A DNA stretch of 39,549 bases, taken from an uncultured Bacteroidota bacterium. GTDB lineage: Bacteria > Bacteroidota > Bacteroidia > Bacteroidales > 4484-276. Below are positions 26,026 through 36,200 of the stretch, in pieces. The stretch covers positions 1 through 39,549 of the forward strand of contig CAJATL010000266.1 of NCBI GenBank assembly GCA_903944895.1, read 5' to 3'. Below the pieces are notes generated by a model that was not told the DNA's origin, searched no databases, and was given only the letters and a program-made list of their open reading frames with translations. Both the position numbers and the translations under genes were made by a program. Within the stretch, counting starts at the first letter, position 1. Each line of letters starts with the position of its first letter.

Positions 26026-28482
26026 GTGGACAACAATAATAATTTCTCAAATCCTTACCAGCAACAGGAAGAATCGGTTGATATTAAAGCTTTGTTTTTT
26101 AAATTTTTCAGGTATTGGTACTTTTTCGCCTTAACCGTTTTCGTTTCGTTGGTCATCGCGTTTTTATTTAACAAGTACACCAAACCAGTTTTTGAAGTAA
26201 AAACCACCGTGCTCATCAAGGAGGATAAAGCAGCCCAGGGGCTTCTTGGCATTGGATTAATCAACAATCAGCAAAACCTGCAGAACGAAATTGGAATATT
26301 GAACTCACATGCACTTGCATCAAGGGCTATTGACGGCCTCAATTTTGAAATTTCATATTTTGCAGATGACAATTTTGTTACCACCGAACTTTACAAGGAT
26401 TCTCCGATAAAGGTCGAAATGGATGTGCTTCACGTCCAGCCCAAAAATGTAAAGTTCAACCTCACTGTTTTGTCGAATTCAGATTTCAGGCTCGAATGTC
26501 AGGTAGAAAATGCCGGCCTTTACGATTTTAGTTTGAAAAAAGATTTTGGCGACCCTGCAAACATCAGCATCAATCAGGTTTACCGTTTTGGTGAAGATAT
26601 CTCATCTTACGATTATAGCTTTAAAGTACTTTTAACCGAAAAGTTCACTTCAGAATTTATCAATAAAAATTTGTCGTTTATTTTTAACGACCATAAAAGT
26701 CTTGTCGCAGCATTTCGCGGCATCAAAATCGAACCTGTTAACCGGGAAGCATCAATTGTCGAAATTTCGTTAAAAGGCGGAAGTACCGGGAAAATTACTG
26801 ATTATTTAAATAAACTTGGCCATGAATACCTGATGCGGGGCATCGAAAGAAAGAACCAGATCGCCGAAAACACCATCAGGTTTATTGATTCCGAACTTGT
26901 TGATATTACCGATTCGCTCAACTTTACAGAGAATAGCCTTCAAAACTTCAGGATGAATAATGAAGTTATGAACTTTGATTTTCAAACTCAACAGGTTTTT
27001 ACTACGATGACCGACCTTGAAAATCAAAAAGCACAATTGATGGTCAAGGCAAAGTACTATAAAAGTTTGCGTGATTACCTTTTGAAAACCCGTGAGAATA
27101 TTAATGATGTGGTAATTCCATCCTCGATGGGAATCGAAGACCCACTCCTAAGCCAGTTGATCGGCGGCCTTGCCGATTTATATTCCCAGCGTGCAGAATT
27201 GCTGTTCAATTCATCCGAAAAGAATCCAATGATTGCATCCATTGATCAAAGAATTTCGACTACCAAAAATACCATTCTCGAAAACATTCAAAACATTGTT
27301 AAAACTTCCCAGATTTCAATACAGGATATCGATGAACGGATAAACAAACTTTCGACAGCAATTAATAAACTTCCCCAAACACAACGACAACTTTTTGGTA
27401 TCGAACGCAAGTTCAAACTTAACGATGCACTTTACACTTACTTGCTTCAAAAACGTTCGGAAGCGCAAATTGCAAAGGCATCAAACCTGCCCGACAACGA
27501 AATAGTTGATTTAGCTATGGGTGGCGACCAAGTTTACCCTAAAAAAAGTCTGAATTATCTCATTGCCTTGCTTTTAGGGTTGATGCTGCCAATCGTGTAC
27601 ATTTTAGCTAAGGATTATCTTAACGATAAAATTCTTGAGCGAAAAGACATCGAAAACATGACAAATATTCCGATTATCGGCCATGTTATTCATAACAATA
27701 AAGAAAATACAGCCGTGGTTGCTGATTCTCCAAAATCTTCAATTTCCGAATCGTTCAGGTCGGTGCGTACCAATTTACAATATTTCACCAAAGGGAAGGA
27801 ACAGCAAACAATGCTGGTTACTTCGGATATGGTGGGAGCTGGTAAAACTTTTACATCCATTAACCTGGCATCCATTTTCTCGATGACTGATAAAAAAACC
27901 CTCCTTCTGGGTTTTGACCTTAGAAAACCAAAAATTTATCAGGATTTTGGTCTTTCAAATTCAGTTGGTATCAGTTCTTACCTGATCAACAAAAGCACCC
28001 TGCAAGAAATTATCCAGGTTTCGCCGGTGAAAAACCTCGACATCATTATGGCCGGACCCATTCCTCCAAATCCTGCCGAATTAATATCTTCGGCTAAAAC
28101 GGATGAGATGTTTGAACAACTCAAGAAAATGTACGACTACATAATTATTGATACACCACCTGTTGGCCTGGTTACAGATGCATTTCTTCTGATGAAATAC
28201 ACCGACGCAAACATCTTCCTGGTTCGTCAGAATTATACACACAAAAAAATATTTGAATCGATCATTAAAGATGTTGAAGATCGTAAAATGGCCAACAACT
28301 GTATTTTAGTAAATGATGTTAAGTTAGGAAAAGGATCATATGGCTATGGTTACGGCTACGGCTATGGCTACGGCTATGGCTATGGCTACGGCTACGGCTA
28401 CGGTTATGGTTACGGTTATTACTCAGATGACAATAGCTCAAAAAAGAAATCATTGATGAGCAAAATTTTCGGTAAGGTCTAA
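26026..28482 (+). CDS. wzc: Tyrosine-protein kinase / polysaccharide co-polymerase, Wzc family
   Basis: The product is 818 residues starting at GTG; no ATG occurs early enough to keep the first membrane span. The N-terminal Wzz domain has a span at about 32-50, a long periplasmic coiled-coil region (about 270-470) follows, and a second span is at about 506-526. The cytoplasmic BY-kinase has Walker A VGAGKT (Lys607), Walker A' GFDLRKP (Asp631) and Walker B IIIDTPP (Asp709). The protein ends with a tyrosine cluster, (Tyr-Gly)13-Tyr-Tyr, followed by SDD and a Lys-rich end. In this family autophosphorylation of the tail controls oligomer assembly and polymer length. It forms an operon with wza. 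Confidence 0.94.
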   Translation: MDNNNNFSNPYQQQEESVDIKALFFKFFRYWYFFALTVFVSLVIAFLFNKYTKPVFEVKTTVLIKEDKAAQGLLGIGLINNQQNLQNEIGILNSHALASRAIDGLNFEISYFADDNFVTTELYKDSPIKVEMDVLHVQPKNVKFNLTVLSNSDFRLECQVENAGLYDFSLKKDFGDPANISINQVYRFGEDISSYDYSFKVLLTEKFTSEFINKNLSFIFNDHKSLVAAFRGIKIEPVNREASIVEISLKGGSTGKITDYLNKLGHEYLMRGIERKNQIAENTIRFIDSELVDITDSLNFTENSLQNFRMNNEVMNFDFQTQQVFTTMTDLENQKAQLMVKAKYYKSLRDYLLKTRENINDVVIPSSMGIEDPLLSQLIGGLADLYSQRAELLFNSSEKNPMIASIDQRISTTKNTILENIQNIVKTSQISIQDIDERINKLSTAINKLPQTQRQLFGIERKFKLNDALYTYLLQKRSEAQIAKASNLPDNEIVDLAMGGDQVYPKKSLNYLIALLLGLMLPIVYILAKDYLNDKILERKDIENMTNIPIIGHVIHNNKENTAVVADSPKSSISESFRSVRTNLQYFTKGKEQQTMLVTSDMVGAGKTFTSINLASIFSMTDKKTLLLGFDLRKPKIYQDFGLSNSVGISSYLINKSTLQEIIQVSPVKNLDIIMAGPIPPNPAELISSAKTDEMFEQLKKMYDYIIIDTPPVGLVTDAFLLMKYTDANIFLVRQNYTHKKIFESIIKDVEDRKMANNCILVNDVKLGKGSYGYGYGYGYGYGYGYGYGYGYGYGYGYYSDDNSSKKKSLMSKIFGKV
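28339..28422 (+). repeat. Tyr-Gly codon repeat encoding the Wzc tail
   Basis: There are 28 codons with 15 tyrosines, 13 Tyr-Gly units then Tyr-Tyr. Tyr codons mix TAT and TAC, and Gly codons mix GGC and GGT, so the protein repeat is kept while the DNA is not a perfect microsatellite. Confidence 0.95.
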
Positions 28483-28511
28483 AAACAGATTTTTCTGATA
28501 TTTCATAAATC

Positions 28512-28542
28512 AAAAAACCCGTTGGAATCCAACGGGTTTTTT
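28512..28542. terminator. Bidirectional hairpin terminator between wzc and hsp20
   Basis: AAAAAACCCGTTGGA (28512-28526) and its exact reverse complement (28528-28542) form a perfect stem with a tiny loop and T runs on both strands. It lies 30 bases after wzc and 50 bases after the convergent hsp20 stop, so it can serve both. Confidence 0.9.
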
Positions 28543-28592
28543 AATGGCTTGCTTTAAGCAATGCTCTGCTGCAATACAAATTAACGGCTTAC

Positions 28593-29018
28593 TCAGGAAA
28601 TTTTAATTTCCTTACTAATTTTAGTTTCTGCTCTTTTAGGTAACGTAATTTTCAGAATCCCATCTTTAAAGTCAGCGCCGATTTTATCGGTGTCGATGGT
28701 ATCAGGCAGGGTAAACGAGCGGGAAAATGTTCCAAAAACAAATTCTCTGCGGGTAAATCTGGTATCCTCATCAATTTTTGCTGCTTCCTTTTCAGACGAC
28801 ACATTCAGAATATTCTTTTCGAGACTGATTTTCACATCTTCTTTTTGAATTCCCGGAATGGCCAGTTGCAATTCGAAACCCTGGTTATTTTCCAGAATGT
28901 TTGCTGAAGGCGCACATTCATAATTCTTGTATTCCATTTTTTCCTTTGAACTATCGCCAAACAAATCCTGAAATAAATCGGAGAGCGGCGAGTAAGGGCT
29001 GAATCTCATCATTGTCAT
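28593..29018 (-). CDS. Small heat-shock protein, Hsp20/alpha-crystallin family
   Basis: The product is 141 residues. It is an ATP-independent holdase that binds unfolding proteins. The alpha-crystallin domain runs from about 38 to 130: GFELQLAIPGIQKEDVKISL, then FGTFSRSFTLPDTID and the family hallmark GILKITLPKR. The C-terminal EIKIS supplies an IxI-type motif used in oligomer assembly. Length is typical. The ATG at 29018 is preceded by a strong Shine-Dalgarno (AGAAAGGAG, 29027-29035), unusual for this phylum and a sign of high translation. Upstream (29036-29285) I see no gene; an inverted repeat GGCCAT-T-ATGGCC at 29154-29166 could be a control site. Confidence 0.95.
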   Translation of the reverse strand: MTMMRFSPYSPLSDLFQDLFGDSSKEKMEYKNYECAPSANILENNQGFELQLAIPGIQKEDVKISLEKNILNVSSEKEAAKIDEDTRFTRREFVFGTFSRSFTLPDTIDTDKIGADFKDGILKITLPKRAETKISKEIKIS

Positions 29019-29285
29019 AATTGTTACTCCTTTCTAATTTTGTTTACTTTTAATTTAATGATGCATCCGGGGTTTCAAGTTTTGTACCATCATCAAATTT
29101 CGAATTAATTTATGAAAAAAGCGCCAAATTGTCGCAATCGACTTTTCGGTTATGGCCATTATGGCCGGAAGCATGAAAAATTAGGATAAAAGATAATGGA
29201 ACGATAAAACTGAGGGTGCTTCAAAAGATTAATTTACGTTTAACCTCCGATTTTATGAGGAATTTCAATTTGCCAAATGATCGCT

Positions 29286-29939
29286 TTAGCTTTTGAAAAT
29301 CTTCCCTGTTTCGAGATGTTTCAATATTAAATCTATTCTTTCCGGTAAAGGCAAGACGGGGATTTCGATGACTTCATACCCAAGCTCGAGATGGATTTGT
29401 TTTTTCATTTCGCCTAAAAGGTTTGTCTTTTCCTGGCTATGCGGGCGTGCCGGTTCGTTAAGCAGAGGCAAAGCATCCAGATAAAAAACTTTTTGGTATC
29501 GGAAAACGTCAAAAATGTGTATCAGGTTTTTCGTGTCGAGTTTTTCAGTTCTGAAATAGGCCAGACTTTCAGGAATTCCGTCTTCAAGTATGGTGAGCCT
29601 CCCGGCTGGATTTTCGAGATGAGCCAGGATTTTTGCTTTTAGAATGGTTTCCTGAAGCAATTGCTGGCCGGCAAATATTTCGGAAGTGGTAAAGCCAGCT
29701 TCAAGTGCTGATTCGATAATGAACCTGCCTTTTTCGTGAATTACCGGAAAACCGGAATTTTCCAATGCTTTTAAAACTGTAGTTTTTCCGGCACAAGGCG
29801 GCCCGGTAATGGCGAACCAATTTGTCTGGATTTTTTGGTTTGGAAGGAAGTCAGGCATAAAAATCTGCGAGCTATCTTTTCCATAAGCCAAATTGGTGAT
29901 TATTTTATCAAAAATTAAGTGAAGGCTTTTATTTCCCAT
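29286..29939 (-). CDS. Small P-loop ATPase, AAA_28-like
   Basis: The product is 217 residues. WFAITGPPCAGKTTVLKAL has a Walker A (GPPCAGKTT, residues 46-54), followed by GFPVIHEKGRFIIESAL, typical of the AAA_28 group related to the kinase part of NadR. LTILEDGIPESLAYF holds a candidate Walker B/acidic pair, and KVFYLDALPLLNEPAR is the strand-loop after it. Substrate is unknown; the family often phosphorylates or binds small molecules. It starts 58 bases after the phosphoesterase gene on the same strand and may be co-transcribed. No clear ribosome site was seen, and Met28 is an alternative start that would keep the P-loop. Confidence 0.72.
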   Translation of the reverse strand: MGNKSLHLIFDKIITNLAYGKDSSQIFMPDFLPNQKIQTNWFAITGPPCAGKTTVLKALENSGFPVIHEKGRFIIESALEAGFTTSEIFAGQQLLQETILKAKILAHLENPAGRLTILEDGIPESLAYFRTEKLDTKNLIHIFDVFRYQKVFYLDALPLLNEPARPHSQEKTNLLGEMKKQIHLELGYEVIEIPVLPLPERIDLILKHLETGKIFKS

Positions 29940-29997
29940 AAATCAGTTTTGAAGGGTTAAAAAAATTTGCCACCATTCGCTTTCCAGAAAATTCATG

Positions 29998-32787
29998 CTA
30001 TTTCTTTCTTTCCCGGTCTTCGATCCGATATTCAGGCTTTTCCTTGCTATCCTTGAGCATATCTTCAGTTTTATCAATAACCGGAGACTCATCAAGAGCT
30101 TTCCAGTCAAATTTCTCATCAAACGGATCGAGTGCTTTTTGAGGATCGAAAAAGCGTAAATCGGCCGGGAGCGCTTTATAAGGCTTAAAATTGGGAGTAT
30201 CTGTAAACATGTCCGCCAGATCGGTGGCACCTGCATCGTATTGATTAAGATAAGGAAGACCAAGAATATTCCAGAAAGTCTTGAAAATGCTTCCAAAACT
30301 GTAATGAACATGCCCGACATAATCTCGTTTGACCCAGGGCGAAATCACCATTAAAACGCTACGGTGTGCGTCCACATGATCAACTCCATTTTGGGCATCG
30401 TCTTCGGTAATTACAATGGCCATATTTTTCCAGTAGGGCGTGTGTGATAAAAATTCGACAATTCTTCCAATGGCCAGGTCATTATCAGCCATGTAGCTTT
30501 CGCGGAAAGGATATCCTGCTTCGGGTCGTTCACCGGCACCGTGGTCGTTCGGGATAATAACGGTAAGCATTTGAGGCATCGTGGTTTTTCCATCCATCCA
30601 TTTTTCATTAAATTCTTTGATAAACTGGTCAACCCTGAACTGATCGGGAATAGCCATATTATAGGTAGGGTAAGTTTTTGAAGTGCGATCAAACATCGGT
30701 TGGGGAACAGGATAATTCACAAAATGACGAATGCCGGTGTATTTGAAGGATTCATGATAAATTGCGGGTTCAAACATGATTCCAAAACCGAAATTAAAAA
30801 AGCCGACGCCGTTCCTGTCCAAATGATCCCACATCGAGCCGGCTTCGTTGTAATCCTCGGGATAAACGGCACCAGCCCACATGTTCATTGCGTAAATTCC
30901 AGGTGCTTTTGATCCATATTTAAAATCGCGGTTTTCGCCATAACTTGCCGGAGTTATCGCTTCAACCCATTCGTTGGGGTAAGTGTTGGCCAACCAACGA
31001 TGTCCGTCGGCTGACACATCGGAATCGACGTAAAAATTGTCAGCCATTGCAAATTCTTTTGCCAGATTAAGATGATTTGGCATAACCGTGGCATTTTCGA
31101 CTGTATCGGTTAACGACCGGTTGGTAAAAGTTACCGATGATCCATATCTTGCCAGGGTTGGATCTCCATCACCTTTTTCGTTTTGCCCGAAAATTTCATC
31201 ATAAGTCCTGTTTTCTTTCGAGATAAAAACAATGTACTTTATGGGTGATTCATTTTGACCTCCATAAAGCGGAACAGGATTCTTTTCACGCCAGGCTAAT
31301 TCCGGATCATCAGCATACTGAATTTTAAAATTATTTGAAACCACTTTTTCGGTGAGTTGCGGCAAATCAGCATCATCCGGAATGTCAAAAACCTGAACCG
31401 ATCCTTTCATCAGGCTACCAATGTATGTTCCTTCATCTCCCGGGCTAAAATCCCTTCCGCCGTTAGGCCCGCTTCCAAAACCTTTGGCATTGGCAACAAC
31501 AATTCTTTTTCCGTCAGGTGTAACCTTCAATTTTGATGGAAACCAACCTGTTGGAATATGTCCAATAACTTTTAATGCAGGAATATCAATTACTCCGATG
31601 GCATTAATTCCGGATTCGGCAACATAGAGTCGCTTTTGATCAGGTGAGACGGCCAATCCAAAAGGAATTACACCCCTGAAATTCCTGAACGCATCAATTG
31701 GGTGCAGATAAATTTCGGCCAGGATGGTATCATTTGCGATATCGATCACCGTAATATTGTCGTTGTTGCCGTTGCTCACAAAAACAAACTGATCAGTTGC
31801 GACCAGCGAGTTAGGGCTTGACCCGCCAACTGCAGGGATACCTTCGATTAAATCTCCTACCAAATGACCGGTTTTAATTTTTGCAATAACTCTGGCTGAA
31901 TTGATATCCGAAACGTCAACTGCCCAAACAGAAAAGGATTCAGTTACATTGGAGTCGCCCAGACCCGGAACTTCAACTGAGTCGTTTGAATACCCTGTTT
32001 TTGAAACTTCGGTTCCAAAACCAAATGGTGGAAAGGTCAGGCCTGTATCGCTTTTTGATTTGAATCTGATGGGCTTGTACTCAAACATCCCAACATTGGC
32101 AACATAAACCTTTTTTTCGTCAGGCGACAAAGCAATCCCGAAAGGGTAACGACCAACCCCAACATTCCTGACTACTTCTTTTGTTGACGTATTAATAATC
32201 AACATCCTGAACTGAATCTGATCAACTGCAAAAATCCAATTCCCGTCAGACGAAATTGTAAGATCTCCAATGTAGCCATCTTCGTAAAATTCGCCTTGAG
32301 CTGAAACAGAACAATCAATAACTCCTTCTTTTACACCTGTTTGAATATTGAAAATATAAATTTTGTTTTCCTGTCCACCCGAAACGTAAACAACACGCTT
32401 ATCGGGTGAAATGGCAATCCCCATAAAAACAGATGCCAGTATTCCTTTATCCGTAAATGGGCCGGGTGGAATTTGAAGAATCTGAGGATTTTCGGTTTTT
32501 AAATTTTTAATTATCGAAACCGAAAGTGGATTAATGCCCGAATTTGCCGTAACAGCAATAATTCCATCATTGCTAATTGCCAAACCATAAGGATGGGGTG
32601 CCACCAAAATTGATTTTCCAACTGGTGTTAAAAACCTGCCATTGGGGATAACCGTTTGTCCGCCCAAATCAACCTTGCACTGCAAATTCTCAGCCGGAGC
32701 CTGTAAAATTTTAAAAGATTGCTCACTTTGGCAGGCACCATTAAAAACCATGAGAATTAATAAAAACCGGAATAAATTTACCTTCAT
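29998..32787 (-). CDS. Lipoprotein fusing a YncE-like beta-propeller to a phosphoesterase/alkaline-phosphatase-like domain
   Basis: The product is 929 residues from the ATG at 32787. A lipoprotein signal ends in the lipobox FNGAC (Cys19). Residues about 30-480 form a propeller of YVTN/YncE-type units, for example ISPDKRVVYVSGG, LSPDEKKVYVANVG, VSPDQKRLYVAESG and TPDGKRIVVANAKG. From about 510 a phosphoesterase (PF04185-like) domain begins with YIVFISKENRTYDEIFGQ, where Glu-Asn-Arg-Thr replaces the common ENxS/TFD start. It continues with ADNFYVDSDVSADGHRW and ends with VITEDDAQNGVDHVDAHR and VISPWVKRD. Such enzymes hydrolyse phosphomonoesters or phospholipids. It is likely anchored in the outer membrane, facing out or into the periplasm. 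The longer frame to 32844 lies upstream of a weak promoter box and is rejected. Confidence 0.85.
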   Translation of the reverse strand: MKVNLFRFLLILMVFNGACQSEQSFKILQAPAENLQCKVDLGGQTVIPNGRFLTPVGKSILVAPHPYGLAISNDGIIAVTANSGINPLSVSIIKNLKTENPQILQIPPGPFTDKGILASVFMGIAISPDKRVVYVSGGQENKIYIFNIQTGVKEGVIDCSVSAQGEFYEDGYIGDLTISSDGNWIFAVDQIQFRMLIINTSTKEVVRNVGVGRYPFGIALSPDEKKVYVANVGMFEYKPIRFKSKSDTGLTFPPFGFGTEVSKTGYSNDSVEVPGLGDSNVTESFSVWAVDVSDINSARVIAKIKTGHLVGDLIEGIPAVGGSSPNSLVATDQFVFVSNGNNDNITVIDIANDTILAEIYLHPIDAFRNFRGVIPFGLAVSPDQKRLYVAESGINAIGVIDIPALKVIGHIPTGWFPSKLKVTPDGKRIVVANAKGFGSGPNGGRDFSPGDEGTYIGSLMKGSVQVFDIPDDADLPQLTEKVVSNNFKIQYADDPELAWREKNPVPLYGGQNESPIKYIVFISKENRTYDEIFGQNEKGDGDPTLARYGSSVTFTNRSLTDTVENATVMPNHLNLAKEFAMADNFYVDSDVSADGHRWLANTYPNEWVEAITPASYGENRDFKYGSKAPGIYAMNMWAGAVYPEDYNEAGSMWDHLDRNGVGFFNFGFGIMFEPAIYHESFKYTGIRHFVNYPVPQPMFDRTSKTYPTYNMAIPDQFRVDQFIKEFNEKWMDGKTTMPQMLTVIIPNDHGAGERPEAGYPFRESYMADNDLAIGRIVEFLSHTPYWKNMAIVITEDDAQNGVDHVDAHRSVLMVISPWVKRDYVGHVHYSFGSIFKTFWNILGLPYLNQYDAGATDLADMFTDTPNFKPYKALPADLRFFDPQKALDPFDEKFDWKALDESPVIDKTEDMLKDSKEKPEYRIEDRERKK

Positions 32788-33210
32788 AGCAAGAATTTTA
32801 AAATGAATAAAAGTAGTCGAAATAAATTGAAAAAGTCCGGTCACCCGGAAGGCTCAAAAATATCATTTAGTTTCGAGTATCAGGAAGCCTTGCACTTAAC
32901 TTTTGCAGAGGCTGAGCCTAATTTTGTTAATAAATGTTAAACTATTGAGAATTTTATTAAATACCATTGCTGATTTACTCAAACAGTAGTATGTTTGATT
33001 GTTGGAAAAGTCTGGTAAAGATTGAGTTTTAGCAGATATTACCACAAGGAAATTATTAATACAAAGCTATGGAAATCAACTACAACGATTCATGAAAACA
33101 ATTTACTTTCATGTTTTATTATGAGTTTTTTCTTAAATTTACGAATACACACAAACAATTGAATTACAACGAATTACTAATAATAATTACTATAACAAAA
33201 TAGAAGAACT
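32788..33210. other. Intergenic gap between divergent surface-protein genes
   Basis: This 423-base AT-rich gap lies between the minus-strand phosphoesterase lipoprotein and the plus-strand giant repeat protein. A weak -7-like box for the lipoprotein gene, TACTTTTA on the minus strand, is at 32808-32815. No convincing promoter was found for the plus-strand gene; a purine-rich AGAAGAA stretch just before 33211 may act in ribosome binding. No RNA gene or open frame is apparent. Confidence 0.4.
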
Positions 33211-36200
33211 ATGAAAAAAATTTACATGGACAGAAAGGTTCGCCACCTACTAAATTCCATTCTGGTATTGTTGCTATTGTTGGGATCAGGCACGCCACTT
33301 TTCGCACAAAAGGGAACAAACAACGGCGGTCCTCCTGTGGTTAATGCAGGAATTGATGCTACCATTTGTGAAAATCAACCATTTTCGATCACCGATGCAT
33401 CCGCGAGCAACTACATTTCGATAACGTGGTCATCAGATGGTGATGGTACCTGGATCCCTACACCTCCAATAACCATCAATCCAACCTACATCCCGGGAAC
33501 AGCAGATAAAGCCAATGCAGGTTTTATTACACTTATGCTTACAGCAAATCCCGGTAATCCTACGTCGCAGACAACAGATACCAAAAAACTTACAATCCAG
33601 GATCTCCCGGTAGCAAATGCTGGTATTGATGCCACCATTTGTAATACCGAAACCTACACATTATCAGATGCCACGGCAAGCAATTATTACTCTATCACCT
33701 GGACAACATCAGGTAATGGTACATTTAGCAGCATAAGTGCATTAAATCCAATTTACACACCAGGCACTACTGATAAAACTAATGGCACAGTTACACTTAC
33801 TTTGACCACAACGCCAATTTCACCCTGCGGCATTGCTAACAAAGAGCCTTCTTCGACTGAAACAGATTTTATGGTTCTGAAAGTGCAAGCTTCGCCAACT
33901 GCTAATGCCGGTATTGATGCCACCATTTGTGATACAGAGACCTACACGCTGTCTGATGCGACTGCAACTAATTATTCATCAATTACATGGACAACAGGTG
34001 GAGACGGTTCATTTAGCAGCACAAGCGCCTTAAATCCAATCTACACTCCCGGTACTTTAGATAAATCAACTGGCTCGGTTACACTTGCTCTTGCAGCAGT
34101 TGCCAAAACCCCATGTACTGGTTTTGTAAGCAACGACATGGTTTTAACAATACAGGCTTCGCCAACTGCTGATGCTGGTATTGATGCTACAATTTGTGAT
34201 AATGTTACCTACACCTTGTCCGGTGACACCGCTACAAATTACCAAAGTATTTTATGGTCAACTACCGGAAATGGAACCTTTAGCAGCACATCCACGCTTC
34301 ATCCAATCTATACTCCCGGCAGTACTGATAAAACAAATGGATCAGTAAAGTTAATTCTCGGAGCAGTTGGGATTGGCCCTTGTGGAAACGCTAAAAGCTT
34401 TACTGCAACAGTTGCTGATACGCTGGAGATAACTATCCAGGCTTCGCCAACTGCTGATGCCGGGATTGATGCTACAATTTGCGAAACCAGTACACATCAG
34501 TTGGCCGCAACGGTTGCCAATCAGAGTTCAATATTATGGTCAACAAGTGGAAATGGTACTTTCAGCAACACTACAATCGAGGATCCAATTTATACTCCTG
34601 GTAGCACTGACAAAACTAACGGAACAGTTACGCTTACTGTTAATTTAGGTTATGTTTCGCCATGTTCAGGTTCTTCAAAAACTCCTGCAACTGGAGTAAG
34701 CGATGACATGGTTTTGAAAATCCAGGCTTCGCCAACTGCTGGTGCAGGTGCTGATGATACCATTTGTGATACCGACACCTACACTTTGTCGGATGCAACA
34801 GCAGATAATTATTCGGCAATTACATGGACAACTGGTGGAGACGGTTCATTTAGCAGCACAAGTGCTTTAAACCCAACCTACACTCCCAGTGTTACGGATA
34901 AATCAACGGGTTCGGTTACACTTACTATTACTGTTGTAGCAGAAGACCCATGTACCGGTTCGGTTTATGATGATATTTTAATTACCATTCAGGCTTCGCC
35001 AACGGCTACTGCAGGAGATGATGCCACAATTTGCGACACCGACACCTACACCTTAAGTGATGCAACAGCGGACGATTACGATGCTGTTGAATGGATAACA
35101 TCAGGCGATGGTTCTTTTGATGATGATGCAATTGTAAACCCAATTTACACACCTGGTACTACAGATAAATCAACAGGCACAGTTACACTTACTATTACTG
35201 CCGCACCAATTTCGCCTTGTGTTGATGCAAAAATTACTAATGTCTCAAATACCGATGACATTGTATTGACAATTCAAGCATCACCAATTGCTTACGCAGG
35301 TGCTGATGCAACAATTTGTGAAGACGGTGAGTATGATCTTGATGATGCTGATCTTAGTAATGAAGACGACTACCTATGGGAAACATCGGGAGACGGAACC
35401 TTGGTTCCTCCTGGTGAAGGATTCATATATTCATATATTCCTGGCCCGGATGATATTGTTGCAGGTACAGTTGAAATTTGTCTTACAGCATATGCTGCGT
35501 TACCTTGTGTGGTTGACAGCACCGATTGCATGACACTTACAATCCAGTCACTGCCAACTGCTGATGCTGGTGCTGATGCTACAATTTGTGAAGATGATAC
35601 CTATACCTTATCAAATGCAAGCGCCGCCAACTATGCCACACTTACCTGGACAACAAACGGAGATGGAAGTTTTGACGACAATTCTGACCTTAATCCAACT
35701 TACACACCTGGTTCAGAAGATGCTATAACAGGTTCTGTTACACTTAAAATAACGGCCGCTCCAAACGATCCATGCACAACTTCTGCTGACGATGATATGA
35801 TTTTATCTATTGGTACCCTGGCAGTTATTAATGCCGGCCCGGATGCAAATATCTGCAGATCAGGCTATAAATTGAAAGATGCCACTGCTGACGATTTTAT
35901 GTCAACTATCTGGGTAACCTTTGGCGATGGTACTTTTAGTGATGGAACAGCTATTCAGCCCTATTACTATCCTGGTACAAATGATCTGGCAAATGGCCAT
36001 GTTAAACTTTCATTGGTGGCCTCACCAGAAAATAATCCTCCTTGTGTTTCATTGGTTTATGACGATATTGAACTAACTATTACGCAGGATCCACCAACAG
36101 TTTTTGCCGGTGCAGATGCTACTACATGTGAAGATGTAACCTATACCTTCAGTGATGCCAATGCCGCTGACTATGATGCCATTGTATGGCATACCTATGG

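Noticed and set aside
28319-28513. Minus-strand frame with Arg/Ser/His-rich repeats
   Set aside because: It is the antisense of the Tyr-Gly codon repeat.
29154-29166. GGCCAT-T-ATGGCC inverted repeat upstream of hsp20, considered as a heat-shock operator
   Set aside because: It does not resemble the CIRCE element and lies over 130 bases from the start codon; noted only in the hsp20 entry.
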